DNA of 64,000 bases from assembly GCF_000768355.1 (NCBI RefSeq), contig NZ_AVPU01000007.1, positions 1 to 64,000 on the forward strand. Direction: 5' to 3'. The notes under the pieces were generated by a model. That model searched no databases and was not told the DNA's origin. It saw only the letters and a program-made list of their open reading frames with translations. The position numbers and the translations under genes were made by a program. The DNA comes from Lysobacter daejeonensis GH1-9 (GTDB lineage Bacteria > Pseudomonadota > Gammaproteobacteria > Xanthomonadales > Xanthomonadaceae). Shown piece after piece: positions 45,896-53,338 of the stretch. Within the stretch, counting starts at the first letter, position 1. The number at the start of each line of letters is the position of its first letter.

Positions 45896-46008
45896 GGAGT
45901 GGGACTGCCATGGCGTTGCGGAAAAACGCGCCATGGATGGCGCGTGGCCCGACTCGCGGCAGGATGCCGCGATGGAGGGCTGGAGCAATGCCATGGCAGT
46001 CCCGCTCC
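45896..46008. repeat. 113-bp multi-hairpin element (possible mobile repeat or structured RNA)
   Basis: Outer arms of 19 bp at 45896-45914 and 45990-46008 are inverted repeats with a single mismatch. Inside lie three smaller hairpins: GCGTT/AACGC (45913-45929), CGCGCCAT/ATGGCGCG (45927-45944) and TCGCGGCA/TGCCGCGA (45954-45972). Overlap between the first two means they compete. No ORF is convincing. The element fills the gap between the speD terminator and coq7. A REP/MITE-like repeat or a structured non-coding RNA are both possible. Confidence 0.6.
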
Positions 46009-46050
46009 GTCCCGTAGCGAAGCGCTCAACCCGGCGCGCCGCAGCGATGC

Positions 46051-46692
46051 TCAGACCCGATAGGCAATCGCCTTCATCACCTTCGAAGCCGCCGCCATCA
46101 GGCTGGGCACCGGCACCGGCAACACCCGCGCCCCCGCCGCCTCCGCCTCGTCCGCATGGCGCGCCTCGTCGGCCTTCATCACCTCAAGGATCGCCCGGCT
46201 GCGTCCATCGCCCGCGGGCAGCGAGGCCAGGTGCTCGTCGATGTGCGCTTCCACCTGGCGCTCGGTCTCGACCACGAAGCCCAGGTTCCAGCCATCGCCG
46301 CGCAAGCCCGCGAGCGCGCCGATGGCAAAGCTGCCGGCGTACCACAGCGGGTTGAGCAGGCTGGGACGGCTGTCCAGCTCGCGCAGGCGGTCGGCGCACC
46401 ACGCCAGGTGGTCGGTTTCCTCCTGCGCGGCTTCCAGCAGGTGCGCGCGGGTGGCGTCGTCGCGCGCGACCGCCGCCTGGCCGCAATACAGGGCCTGGGC
46501 GCACACCTCGCCGACATGGTTGATGCGCATCAGCCCGGCGGCGTGGCGGCGCTCCACCTCGTCCAGCACGACGTCCGCTTCCATGGCGGCCGGATTGGCG
46601 CGCAGCGCGGGCGGGCTGCCCAGTACGGTTTCCAGGGCGCGCTGGGCCTCCACGGCCACGCGGTCGAACGGGGTGAGGGCACGGTTCTGCAT
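46051..46692 (-). CDS. coq7: 2-polyprenyl-3-methyl-6-methoxy-1,4-benzoquinol monooxygenase
   Basis: A 213-residue di-iron hydroxylase for the penultimate step of ubiquinone synthesis. The ferritin-like bundle carries the ligand set in two E...E-x-x-H blocks: [27 protein letters not shown] and [14 protein letters not shown] in the first half, VEAHIDEHL and [17 protein letters not shown] in the second. The length is typical of Coq7. It is followed leftward by the structured element at 45.9-46.0 kb. glcF lies 9 bp upstream on the same strand, so co-transcription is likely. Confidence 0.93.
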   Translation of the reverse strand: MQNRALTPFDRVAVEAQRALETVLGSPPALRANPAAMEADVVLDEVERRHAAGLMRINHVGEVCAQALYCGQAAVARDDATRAHLLEAAQEETDHLAWCADRLRELDSRPSLLNPLWYAGSFAIGALAGLRGDGWNLGFVVETERQVEAHIDEHLASLPAGDGRSRAILEVMKADEARHADEAEAAGARVLPVPVPSLMAAASKVMKAIAYRV

Positions 46693-46701
46693 GCCGGCAG
46701 T

Positions 46702-47949
46702 CTAAGGTGACGCGGGCGGCGGATTCTTGATCCGTGCCAAACGCAGCAGGAATTCCAGCGGATGTTCAACCGGGATGGTGGTGCCGCCCGCCAGGTGGAG
46801 GCGGCAGCCGAGATTGGCACTGAGTAATCGAGTGGCGCCGCAACTGGCCAGCTGGTCGAGCAGCGGCTGCCGGTAGCCCGCGGCGCGTGCAGGATCTTCC
46901 AGCATCGCGGTGCCGGCGGCGCCGCAGCAGCCCGTGCCGGCGGTCAGCTCCAGCGCCTGCAGCCCGGGCACCGCATCCAACAGGCGGCGCAAGGCCGGGG
47001 TCGAGCGGACCACGTTGCGCTGGGAGCAGGGCAGGTGCACGGCCACGCGATCGGGGCAGGGCGCCCACTCCAGTCGGTCCAGGTGGCGCGCGAGGAAGGC
47101 CAGGGCGTCCTCGGCACGCCCGTCCGTGCCGACGGACGCGGCCACCGCCTCATGGCAGCCGGAGGCGAGGGTCAACACGTGGTCGATGCCGGACAGCGCA
47201 CGGGCATTGTCGGCCGCCAGACGCGTCGCCGTGTCGGCGTCGCCGGCGTGGCGGTGCAGGGTGCCGCAACAGGTCTGGCCGGGGGCGTCCACGACGCGGT
47301 AGCCGAGCGCATGGCACAACGCGCCGAACTGGGCGCGCAGCGGTGCCTCGAAGCCGCGCCCGGCGCAACCCGCGAACAGCGCCACGGACGGGGCATCGGC
47401 CAGGAATGTGCTGGTCGAAGGTGGGTGGGTGCCAACCGCGGGCACGTTGCCTCGCGGCGCTGGGGTGGTCGTTGTTGCGGGCAGTGGCTTGGGAGGGCGT
47501 CCTCGTGGCGCGGCGGGCGGCCGTGGCAATCGGCGCATCGCGACGGGCAGCAACGGGAACGTCCATCGATACAGCCGCAGCAGCGCGGTCAGCTGCCGCG
47601 GGTGTGCCGCCAGCGCCTCGGTAATCCGCTGCAGGGCCCGTAAGGGCCGTCGCGCCCGTTGCCGGCTGCGCTGCAGGCTGATCAGGGCGCCATACTCCAC
47701 GCCCGCCGGGCAGACCGCTTCGCAGCTGCGACAGGCCAGGCAATGGTCCAGGTGGGCGTCACCGGCGACGCTCGGGGCGATGCTGCCCAGCGCCAGCCCG
47801 CGCGCGATGGCGATGCGGCCGCGGGGCGATTCCGCTTCCAGGTGGTCGCGCGCGTAGGTGGGGCAGGCGGGCAGGCACAACCCGCACTGCACGCAACGGT
47901 CGGCCAAGGCCACCAGCGGGTCGGTGGAGGTCGGAGGAGCGGCGGGCAT
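46702..47949 (-). CDS. glcF: (Fe-S)-binding protein, glycolate oxidase GlcF-like
   Basis: A 415-residue iron-sulfur subunit. Two N-terminal [4Fe-4S] motifs are [12 protein letters not shown] (near 19-30) and [12 protein letters not shown] (near 69-80). The C-terminal part has two CCG cysteine-rich motifs ([25 protein letters not shown]), the heterodisulfide-reductase-like signature. A variable Pro/Arg-rich linker lies at about 135-185. In E. coli GlcF passes electrons from glycolate oxidation to quinone with GlcD/GlcE, which are absent from this window. It may instead serve another 2-hydroxy-acid dehydrogenase. It is divergent from rplM. Confidence 0.85.
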   Translation of the reverse strand: MPAAPPTSTDPLVALADRCVQCGLCLPACPTYARDHLEAESPRGRIAIARGLALGSIAPSVAGDAHLDHCLACRSCEAVCPAGVEYGALISLQRSRQRARRPLRALQRITEALAAHPRQLTALLRLYRWTFPLLPVAMRRLPRPPAAPRGRPPKPLPATTTTPAPRGNVPAVGTHPPSTSTFLADAPSVALFAGCAGRGFEAPLRAQFGALCHALGYRVVDAPGQTCCGTLHRHAGDADTATRLAADNARALSGIDHVLTLASGCHEAVAASVGTDGRAEDALAFLARHLDRLEWAPCPDRVAVHLPCSQRNVVRSTPALRRLLDAVPGLQALELTAGTGCCGAAGTAMLEDPARAAGYRQPLLDQLASCGATRLLSANLGCRLHLAGGTTIPVEHPLEFLLRLARIKNPPPASP

Positions 47950-47979
47950 GGCCGGATGCTATCATTGCCGGCTGCGGAC

Positions 47980-48008
47980 TTGCGGTGGCGCAACTGCCCC
48001 GCTACAAT
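47980..48008 (+). promoter_or_regulatory. rplM-rpsI promoter
   Basis: -35 TTGCGG (47980-47985), exactly 17 bp, -10 TACAAT (48003-48008). The GC-rich discriminator CCCGC after the -10 is typical of promoters for stringently controlled ribosomal operons. An untranslated leader of about 95 nt follows before the rplM ATG at 48109. Confidence 0.82.
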
Positions 48009-48108
48009 CCCGCTTCTTTCGTTCCGCCCTTACATCGCGCGGCGAAGTTCCGCTGGCCCGTCCGGCCCGCGGAACCAGCCCGACCATGTACCCATCAGTA
48101 GAGCAGTC

Positions 48109-48537
48109 ATGAAGACTTTCAGCGCCAAGAATGAGACCGTCCAGCGTGACTGGTACGTGGTCGATGCCTCCGGCAAGACCCTCGGTCGCCTCGCTTCCGA
48201 GCTGGCCCGCCGCCTGCGTGGCAAGCACAAGCCGGTGTTCACCCCGCACGTCGATACCGGTGACTACCTCGTCGTGATCAACGCCGAGAAGATTGCCGTC
48301 ACCGGCAACAAGCTGCTCGACAAGAAGTACCACCGCTTCACCGGGTACGTCGGCAACCTCAAGACCGAGAACCTGGCCCAGGCGCTTGAGCGCCACCCGG
48401 AGCGCGTGATCGAGATCGCCGTGAAGGGCATGCTGCCGAAGAATCCGCTCGGCCGCGCCATGTATCGCAAGCTCAAGGTCTACAAGGGCGCTGAGCACCC
48501 GCACGCCGCCCAGCAGCCGCAGCCGCTCGATTTCTAA
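48109..48537 (+). CDS. rplM: 50S ribosomal protein L13
   Basis: A 142-residue ribosomal protein. The family core is complete: [27 protein letters not shown] near 15-41, [33 protein letters not shown] near 51-83, and [33 protein letters not shown] near 106-138. It is the first gene of the universal rplM-rpsI pair, with 11 bp to rpsI. Confidence 0.98.
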   Translation: MKTFSAKNETVQRDWYVVDASGKTLGRLASELARRLRGKHKPVFTPHVDTGDYLVVINAEKIAVTGNKLLDKKYHRFTGYVGNLKTENLAQALERHPERVIEIAVKGMLPKNPLGRAMYRKLKVYKGAEHPHAAQQPQPLDF

Positions 48538-48548
48538 GGTACTGACAC

Positions 48549-48941
48549 ATGGCACTCCAGCAGAATTACGGCACCGGCCGCCGCAAGTCGTCCACCGCCC
48601 GCGTCTTCCTGCGCAAGGGCGACGGCAAGATCACCATCAACCAGCGTTCGATCGAGGATTTCTTCGGTCGTGAGACGGCCCGCATGATCGTGCGCCAGCC
48701 CCTCGAGCTGACCAAGAACACCGACACGTTCGACCTGACCATCACCGTCGCCGGTGGCGGCATCACCGGCCAGGCCGGCGCCATCCGCCTGGGCATCGCC
48801 CGCGCGCTGGTCGAGTACGACGAGTCGCTGAAGTCCGAGCTGCGCAAGGCTGGCTTCATGACCCGCGACGCCCGCGAAGTCGAGCGTAAGAAGGTCGGTC
48901 TGCACAAGGCACGTCGCGCTACGCAGTTCTCCAAGCGCTAA
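48549..48941 (+). CDS. rpsI: 30S ribosomal protein S9
   Basis: A 130-residue ribosomal protein. It opens [34 protein letters not shown] and ends in the invariant [17 protein letters not shown] tail whose terminal Lys-Arg contacts the P-site tRNA anticodon. It is co-transcribed with rplM; tRNA-Gln follows with its own -10 box. Confidence 0.98.
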   Translation: MALQQNYGTGRRKSSTARVFLRKGDGKITINQRSIEDFFGRETARMIVRQPLELTKNTDTFDLTITVAGGGITGQAGAIRLGIARALVEYDESLKSELRKAGFMTRDAREVERKKVGLHKARRATQFSKR

Positions 48942-48950
48942 TCCTTGGGT

Positions 48951-48956
48951 TACAAT
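48951..48956 (+). promoter_or_regulatory. tRNA-Gln -10 box
   Basis: TACAAT lies 9 bp before the mature tRNA 5' end, at the right distance for a short leader. The -35 region is weak. Confidence 0.55.
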
Positions 48957-48965
48957 CTGTTCCAT

Positions 48966-49040
48966 AGCCCCGTCGCCAAGCGGTAAGGCATCTGACTCTG
49001 ACTCAGACATTCGGAGGTTCGAATCCTTCCGGGGCTGCCA
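48966..49040 (+). tRNA. tRNA-Gln (anticodon CTG)
   Basis: A complete cloverleaf: acceptor AGCCCCG with CGGGGCT, discriminator G, encoded CCA at 49038-49040. Anticodon stem TCTGA/TCAGA with loop CTCTGAC gives anticodon CTG, reading CAG. The TTCGAAT T-loop is standard. The body matches bacterial tRNA-Gln (TCGCCAAGCGGTAAGGCA). Confidence 0.96.
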
Positions 49041-49054
49041 ATACAGAACAAAAG

Positions 49055-49077
49055 ACCCGCCGAAAGGCGGGTTTTTT
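49055..49077 (+). terminator. tRNA-Gln terminator
   Basis: The stem ACCCGCC/GGCGGGT has a GAAA tetraloop and then six T residues. Confidence 0.93.
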
Positions 49078-49212
49078 GTTGCCTGCGTTCCGAGGGGAGT
49101 GATGCCCCTGCATGACCTGCCGGATCTTGCAGGTGCCCAGCAAGGCGGCCTGCCGCTACCTTGGGTCCACGCTTCAGCCGGGATTGGTTGGAAGAGGAAT
49201 TCGGGGGGTTCT

Positions 49213-49734
49213 GTGTTCGGTCTGATCAAGAAAGTGCTGGGCTCGGAATCCGAGCAGTCCCAACGGACATTGGTGCAAGAAACGAGTACGACGGTACGCA
49301 GCCCGCGTGCGATCGCCTATGACGCCGCGCTGGTGCCGTCGCTCAAGCGCGACCACGGCGATCTGGTGCGCCTGTTCACCGAGATCGGCAACCAGGCCGC
49401 GGATCGCCGGTATGGCAGCGTGCCGGCCATGCTCACCACGTTCAAGACGCACTTCGAAGGCCACCTCATCGCCGAGAACGTTCGCTTCTACAACTATGTG
49501 GAGAACGCGATGCAGGACGACCCGGAGAACCTGATGCTGATCCGCAGCTTCCGCCGGGAAATGAACGCCATCGCGCGCGGCGTGGTCGACTTCGTCAAGA
49601 AGTACCAGATCAACCATTTCGACCAGCGCACGCACGAGGCATTCCTCGAGGACTACCGCGCCGTGGGCGCTCTCCTCGCGCAACGGATCGAACGCGAAGA
49701 AGCCAGCCTTTATCCGCTGTACCAGTCGGCCTGA
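49213..49734 (+). CDS. hemerythrin-like (HHE) domain protein
   Basis: A 173-residue protein with an N-terminal variable segment and a four-helix HHE-type bundle (about 38-172). Candidate metal ligands are His in LKRDHGDLVRLF, His/Glu in FEGHLIAENVRFYNYV, and Glu in EREEASLYPLY. The pattern resembles hemerythrin-like proteins that bind di-iron or zinc and sense or carry O2/NO; not all ligands of classical hemerythrin are present. The start is GTG at 49213 after GGGGGG; the earlier in-frame ATG adds a non-homologous stretch. The next gene, DUF3050, starts 41 bp downstream on the same strand. Confidence 0.75.
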   Translation: MFGLIKKVLGSESEQSQRTLVQETSTTVRSPRAIAYDAALVPSLKRDHGDLVRLFTEIGNQAADRRYGSVPAMLTTFKTHFEGHLIAENVRFYNYVENAMQDDPENLMLIRSFRREMNAIARGVVDFVKKYQINHFDQRTHEAFLEDYRAVGALLAQRIEREEASLYPLYQSA

Positions 49735-49775
49735 ACCGGCCTCCTTCCCACGCACGCAACCGGAGTATTACTGAC

Positions 49776-50585
49776 ATGGACGTCGATATTGTGCTCACCC
49801 CCCAGATGCAGGACCTGCGTTCCCGGCTGGAGCGGCACCGGGTCTTCGATGGCATCACCGACATGGCGTCGTTACGCGCCTTCATGCAGGTGCACGTCTT
49901 CGCGGTCTGGGACTTCATGTCGCTGGCAAAGCGCCTGCAACGCGACCTGACCTGCGTCACGCTGCCTTGGATGCCGCCCGCGGATCCGGCCGCCGCGCGC
50001 CTGATCAACGACATCGTGCTGGCCGAGGAAAGCGACATCGATGCCCACGGCAGCCCCGCCAGCCACCTGGATCTGTACCTGGTCGCCATGCGCGACGTGG
50101 GCGCGTCGACCGCGCAGTTCGAGGTGTTCCTGGCCAGCCTGCGTGCCGGGATGGCGCTGGCGGATGCATTCGAGGCCGCGAGTGTGCCGAGGTTCGTGCG
50201 GCGATTTGTGTCGCACACGCTGGACACCTGCCAGCACGGCTCCACCGTGCAGGCCATGGCGAGCTTCTTCTACGGCCGCGAGAACGTCATTCCGGGCATG
50301 TTCCAGGGCCTGCTGGACCGTTGGGGTCTCACCACCGCGGAGGCCCCGGGCTTTGTCTATTACCTGCAGCGTCACATCGAGCTGGATGGTGACAGCCACG
50401 GTCCCGCCGCGAGCCGCATGATCAGCGCTGCCCTCGGGCGATCCCCCGACGCCCTCGAGGAGGCGCGTCATGCGGCTCGCGACGCCCTGGTCGCCCGCCA
50501 TGACCTGTGGGATGGCACGGCCGAGCTGCTCGGCGCCCACCGCAGCACCCCTTTCATGGAAGAGACCGCAACGGCCCTGGCCTGA
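49776..50585 (+). CDS. DUF3050 protein (heme-oxygenase-like di-iron fold)
   Basis: A 269-residue all-helical protein. The opening LERHRVFDGITDMASLRAFMQVHVFAVWDFMSLAKRLQRDL is characteristic of DUF3050. Potential metal ligands are Glu in LAEESDIDAHG, His in TCQHGSTVQAMASFFYGRENVIPGMF, and Glu/Asp/His in YYLQRHIELDGDSHG. Members are related to the heme-oxygenase-like di-iron oxidases, but no reaction is known for DUF3050. It probably forms an operon with the hemerythrin-like gene. Its stop faces that of luxI across a 50-bp gap. Confidence 0.82.
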   Translation: MDVDIVLTPQMQDLRSRLERHRVFDGITDMASLRAFMQVHVFAVWDFMSLAKRLQRDLTCVTLPWMPPADPAAARLINDIVLAEESDIDAHGSPASHLDLYLVAMRDVGASTAQFEVFLASLRAGMALADAFEAASVPRFVRRFVSHTLDTCQHGSTVQAMASFFYGRENVIPGMFQGLLDRWGLTTAEAPGFVYYLQRHIELDGDSHGPAASRMISAALGRSPDALEEARHAARDALVARHDLWDGTAELLGAHRSTPFMEETATALA

Positions 50586-50591
50586 TTGCGT

Positions 50592-50622
50592 GGCGGTGGC
50601 AGCCCCCCTGGCTGCCACCGCC
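50592..50622. terminator. hairpin between convergent DUF3050 and luxI genes
   Basis: A 13-bp perfect stem, GGCGGTGGCAGCC with GGCTGCCACCGCC, loop CCCCT. It has no T-run, but its position between two convergent stops suggests bidirectional termination or transcript-end protection. Confidence 0.7.
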
Positions 50623-50635
50623 CCATGGACTGGGC

Positions 50636-51250
50636 TCACGCGGCGCGCGCTTGGCGGATGGCCGGGCGTGCGCCCACGGCCGCCAGGTTGCGCGCATGCA
50701 GGGGCAGTCGGAACGCCAGGCTCATCACCCGGCCAATGCGTCGCGGCGTGCCAAGGACATCGACCTGCAGGCCCAGCTGCATCAGCATCCGGGCGAAGGC
50801 CGCGCTGGTCACGCCCACCAATGCGCTCAAGTCGCGCTCCGCGCCAAACCGCAGCGACTCGGCCACCATAGCGGCAGGCAGTGCGCTGAAGCCGACGCCG
50901 CCCTGTGTATGTGCTTCGGCCACTGCGAATCGGCTGACCTCCCACTCCTCGTCGCTGGCCGGGACGGGGGCGCCATCGAGCAGGTCCGGGAACACGTCGC
51001 GCAGCATGTTGGGCCCCAGGGTTGGCAGGAGCCGACAACAGCCGAGCGCGGTGGTAGTGTCGCCGGGCGCGCGTGCGACGAGGTAGTGCGGGCCGATGAG
51101 ATCGAACCAGTCGTGCTCGCGACCGCCCTCCACACGTACATCCCAGCCCAGTCGGCTGTGGAAGACATCGGCGCGTAGTCGGAACATGCTGTCCAGCAGC
51201 GGGGCGTGGAGGCCGGCTTCGCCGGCGCGGGCTACGGTGATGCGGGTCAT
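50636..51250 (-). CDS. luxI: LuxI-family acyl-homoserine-lactone synthase
   Basis: A 204-residue autoinducer synthase using SAM and acyl carrier protein. All residues conserved across LuxI enzymes are found: Arg26/Phe30/Trp36 in FRLRADVFHSRLGW, Glu45/Asp47/Asp50 in EHDWFD, Arg in GCCRLLPTLGPNML, and Glu-x-Ser-Arg in WEVSRFAV. The acyl specificity cannot be read. It is encoded after luxR on the same strand with 89 bp between. The ATG at 51250 has an AAGGAG ribosome-binding site that lies in the 3' arm of a perfect 10-bp hairpin. Two lux-type boxes sit in the gap. LuxI enzymes are uncommon in Xanthomonadaceae. Confidence 0.93.
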   Translation of the reverse strand: MTRITVARAGEAGLHAPLLDSMFRLRADVFHSRLGWDVRVEGGREHDWFDLIGPHYLVARAPGDTTTALGCCRLLPTLGPNMLRDVFPDLLDGAPVPASDEEWEVSRFAVAEAHTQGGVGFSALPAAMVAESLRFGAERDLSALVGVTSAAFARMLMQLGLQVDVLGTPRRIGRVMSLAFRLPLHARNLAAVGARPAIRQARAA

Positions 51251-51252
51251 GC

Positions 51253-51281
51253 GTCTCTCCTTGATGCGATGAAGGAGAGAC
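51253..51281 (-). promoter_or_regulatory. hairpin sequestering the luxI ribosome-binding site
   Basis: In the leftward transcript GTCTCTCCTT pairs perfectly with AAGGAGAGAC around a 9-nt loop. The 3' arm contains the luxI Shine-Dalgarno sequence and ends 2 nt before the ATG. If transcribed as a whole, it would block initiation until opened. Confidence 0.7.
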
Positions 51282-51294
51282 AAGTGAGCGCGTG

Positions 51295-51330
51295 ACCTGT
51301 CGCTTACGGCAGCTGCCGGAATTGACAGGT
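51295..51330 (-). promoter_or_regulatory. double, interlocked lux-type boxes upstream of luxI
   Basis: A 36-bp dyad with matching 5-bp spacers: ACCTGTC-N5-CGGCAGCTGCCG-N5-GACAGGT. It can be read as two 20-bp boxes sharing AGCT: ACCTGTCAATTCCGGCAGCT (51330-51311, minus strand) and AGCTGCCGTAAGCGACAGGT (51314-51295). Each keeps the lux-box core CTG-N10-CAG, and the outer half-sites equal the Vibrio fischeri ACCTGT/ACAGGT arms. Confidence 0.75.
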
Positions 51331-51339
51331 TCGTCGCCG

Positions 51340-52110
51340 TCACGGTTTTGACGTTGCGACCCGCTCCTGGGGTGGGGTGGCCGAGATCATGCCCAGTGAG
51401 ATCGCCCGTGCCACGGCGGCCTGGCGCCCGCATACCCCGAGTTTCTGCGCGGCGTTCTGCAGGTGGAAGATCACGGTGCGTTCCCCGATCAGCAGCAACT
51501 GCCCGATCTCCCAGCTGGTCTTGCCCTGGCTGGCCCAGAACAGGCATTCACGTTCGCGACGGGTCAGGGGCGGCAGTCGCAGGGGCAGGTTGGGCCGGGC
51601 GAAGCGCCGGGCGGCCTCATGGGTAAAGTGAGCGACAAGGTGCAGTTGCGGCAGTTGGTTGGCCAGCAGCGCCCCGCCCTGCGTTTCTGTGGCGAAGGAC
51701 ATCAGGCCCCAGGCGAGCCCGGGGCCATGCAACGGCACGCTGATGCCGGCGCCCAAGCCGAACTCGTTGGCTTCGCCGAACATCTGGCGGATCTTGCGCT
51801 GGTGGGGGTTGCCGGCAAGCCGGCCGACCGGTTGCACGTCCTGCCAGAGCAGGGGCGTGGCGCGATCGTGGCAGTGGGCCACGATAGGGTCGAGCTGCAG
51901 GTAATCGCGCTCCAGGTAGCGCGCCACCCAAGCCTGCGGGTAGCCGCCCAGGGTGAACTGGCCGCGGGCAGCATTGGCCAGGGGCAAGTCGGTGGCGTAC
52001 AGCCAGTGGCATACCCCCAGCGGGCGGACCAGAGTGTCCACCGCCGTGGTAAGCGCCTCGGGGCTATCGCATTCGGCCAGGCGCTGGAGCGCACGCAAGT
52101 CGGTCAGCAT
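51340..52110 (-). CDS. luxR: LuxR-family quorum-sensing regulator
   Basis: A 256-residue transcription factor. The N-terminal autoinducer-binding domain (about 15-165) has the conserved ligand-contact pattern Y...DYLQLDPIVAHCHDRATPLLWQDV, with Trp, Tyr, Asp and Pro in place. The C-terminal GerE-type helix-turn-helix (about 182-240) reads LTRRERECLFWASQGKTSWEIGQLLLIGERTVIFHLQNAAQKLGV. It precedes luxI on the same strand and is the expected cognate receptor. Its own promoter lies in the 134-bp gap shared with fahA. Confidence 0.93.
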   Translation of the reverse strand: MLTDLRALQRLAECDSPEALTTAVDTLVRPLGVCHWLYATDLPLANAARGQFTLGGYPQAWVARYLERDYLQLDPIVAHCHDRATPLLWQDVQPVGRLAGNPHQRKIRQMFGEANEFGLGAGISVPLHGPGLAWGLMSFATETQGGALLANQLPQLHLVAHFTHEAARRFARPNLPLRLPPLTRRERECLFWASQGKTSWEIGQLLLIGERTVIFHLQNAAQKLGVCGRQAAVARAISLGMISATPPQERVATSKP

Positions 52111-52196
52111 CCTGCTTTCCGTTGAAACTGGCCGCTAACATTAACAGGGCCCGGGCCTGTAAGGTCGTGACCCACTGCCGCGTGGCCATCGACAAA

Positions 52197-52210
52197 GTTA
52201 CAATTGAAAC
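52197..52210. promoter_or_regulatory. MarR-type operator upstream of fahA
   Basis: GTTACAATTGAAAC differs at one base from the perfect palindrome GTTTCAATTGAAAC in the hpd promoter (20177-20190). It lies 35 bp before the fahA ATG. TACAAT (52199-52204) inside it could serve as a -10 box. Confidence 0.7.
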
Positions 52211-52244
52211 AATTGCGCACAGGCGCACCCAACCGGATTACGCA

Positions 52245-53231
52245 ATGAAACTTGGATCGCTGAAGGAAGGCGGCCGTGATGGCACGCTCATCGTGGTGTC
52301 CCGCGACCTGACCCGCGCCGTTCGCGCGACTGGCATCGCCGACACGCTGCAGCGCGCGCTTGAGGACTGGTCCAACACTGCGCCGCGCCTCAATGCGCTG
52401 TACGACACGCTCAACGCCGGCAACGCGGACGGCGCCTTTGACGTGGACATGGCGGCGCTGGCCGCGCCGCTGCCGCGTGCCTACGAGTTTGTCGATGGCA
52501 GCGCCTACCTGCCGCACGTGGAGCGCGTGCGCCGGGCGCGCGGCGCCGAGGTGCCGGAGAGCTTCTATGTCGATCCGCTGATGTACCAGGCGGTCAGCGC
52601 CGGCTTCTACGGCCCCCGCGACCCGGTGAAGGTGGTCAGCGAGGACTACGGCATCGACCTGGAGGCCGAGGTGGTGATCGTCACCGACGACGTGCCGATG
52701 GCCGCCACGCCGGAGCAGGCCGCGGGCCACATCCAGCTGGTGGGCCTGGTCAACGACGTCAGCCTGCGCAACCTGATCCCAGGGGAACTGGCCAAGGGCT
52801 TCGGTTTCCTGCAGTCCAAGCCGCGTTCGGCATTGAGCCCGGTGTTCGTCACGCCGGACGAGCTGGGTGACGCCTGGCAGGACAGCAAGGTGCACCTGCC
52901 GCTGCTGACCCACATCAACGGCGAGTGGTTCGGCGCGCCGGAGGCCGGCGTGGACATGCAGTTCAACTTCGCCCAGCTCGTGGCCCATGCGGCCAAGACC
53001 CGGCCGCTGTCGGCCGGCACCATCGTCGGCTCCGGCACGGTGGCCAACGAGGACACGTCGCTGGGCGCTTCGTGCTTCGCCGAACGCCGCACCGTTGAGA
53101 CCCTGGAGCAGGGCAAGCCGGTGACGCCATTCATGAAGTTTGGCGATCGCGTGCGCATCGAGATGCTGGATGCCGACGGCCGCAGCGTGTTTGGCGCCAT
53201 CGAGCAGCGCATCGAAGGTCCCACGTCCTGA
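52245..53231 (+). CDS. fahA: fumarylacetoacetate hydrolase family protein
   Basis: A 328-residue FAH-fold hydrolase that cleaves fumarylacetoacetate to fumarate and acetoacetate, the last step of tyrosine degradation. Metal-site and fold motifs are SFYVDPLMYQAVSAGFYGPRDPVKVVSEDYGIDLEAEVVIVTDD (near 106-150), LVNDVSLRNLIPGELAKGFGFLQSKPRSALSPVFVTPDEL, and GTIVGSGTVANEDTSLGASC. The ATG at 52245 begins the conserved MKLGSLKEGGRDG. The neighbour maiA (108 bp downstream) supports the pathway assignment. It shares the operator of the hpd locus. Confidence 0.9.
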   Translation: MKLGSLKEGGRDGTLIVVSRDLTRAVRATGIADTLQRALEDWSNTAPRLNALYDTLNAGNADGAFDVDMAALAAPLPRAYEFVDGSAYLPHVERVRRARGAEVPESFYVDPLMYQAVSAGFYGPRDPVKVVSEDYGIDLEAEVVIVTDDVPMAATPEQAAGHIQLVGLVNDVSLRNLIPGELAKGFGFLQSKPRSALSPVFVTPDELGDAWQDSKVHLPLLTHINGEWFGAPEAGVDMQFNFAQLVAHAAKTRPLSAGTIVGSGTVANEDTSLGASCFAERRTVETLEQGKPVTPFMKFGDRVRIEMLDADGRSVFGAIEQRIEGPTS

Positions 53232-53338
53232 CGGGCCTGGCCTGACCAGTGGCCCCGGGGGCCGACCGAAGGTCGGTTGGCCTCCCTCCGCGGGCGTAAC
53301 GTTCGCGGGACTGGTGATGGGGAACCCGGAATTCCAGC

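Noticed and set aside
53251-53290. Hairpins in the fahA-maiA gap as a terminator
   Set aside because: The stems are short, without a T-run, and the two genes are consecutive pathway steps likely read together.
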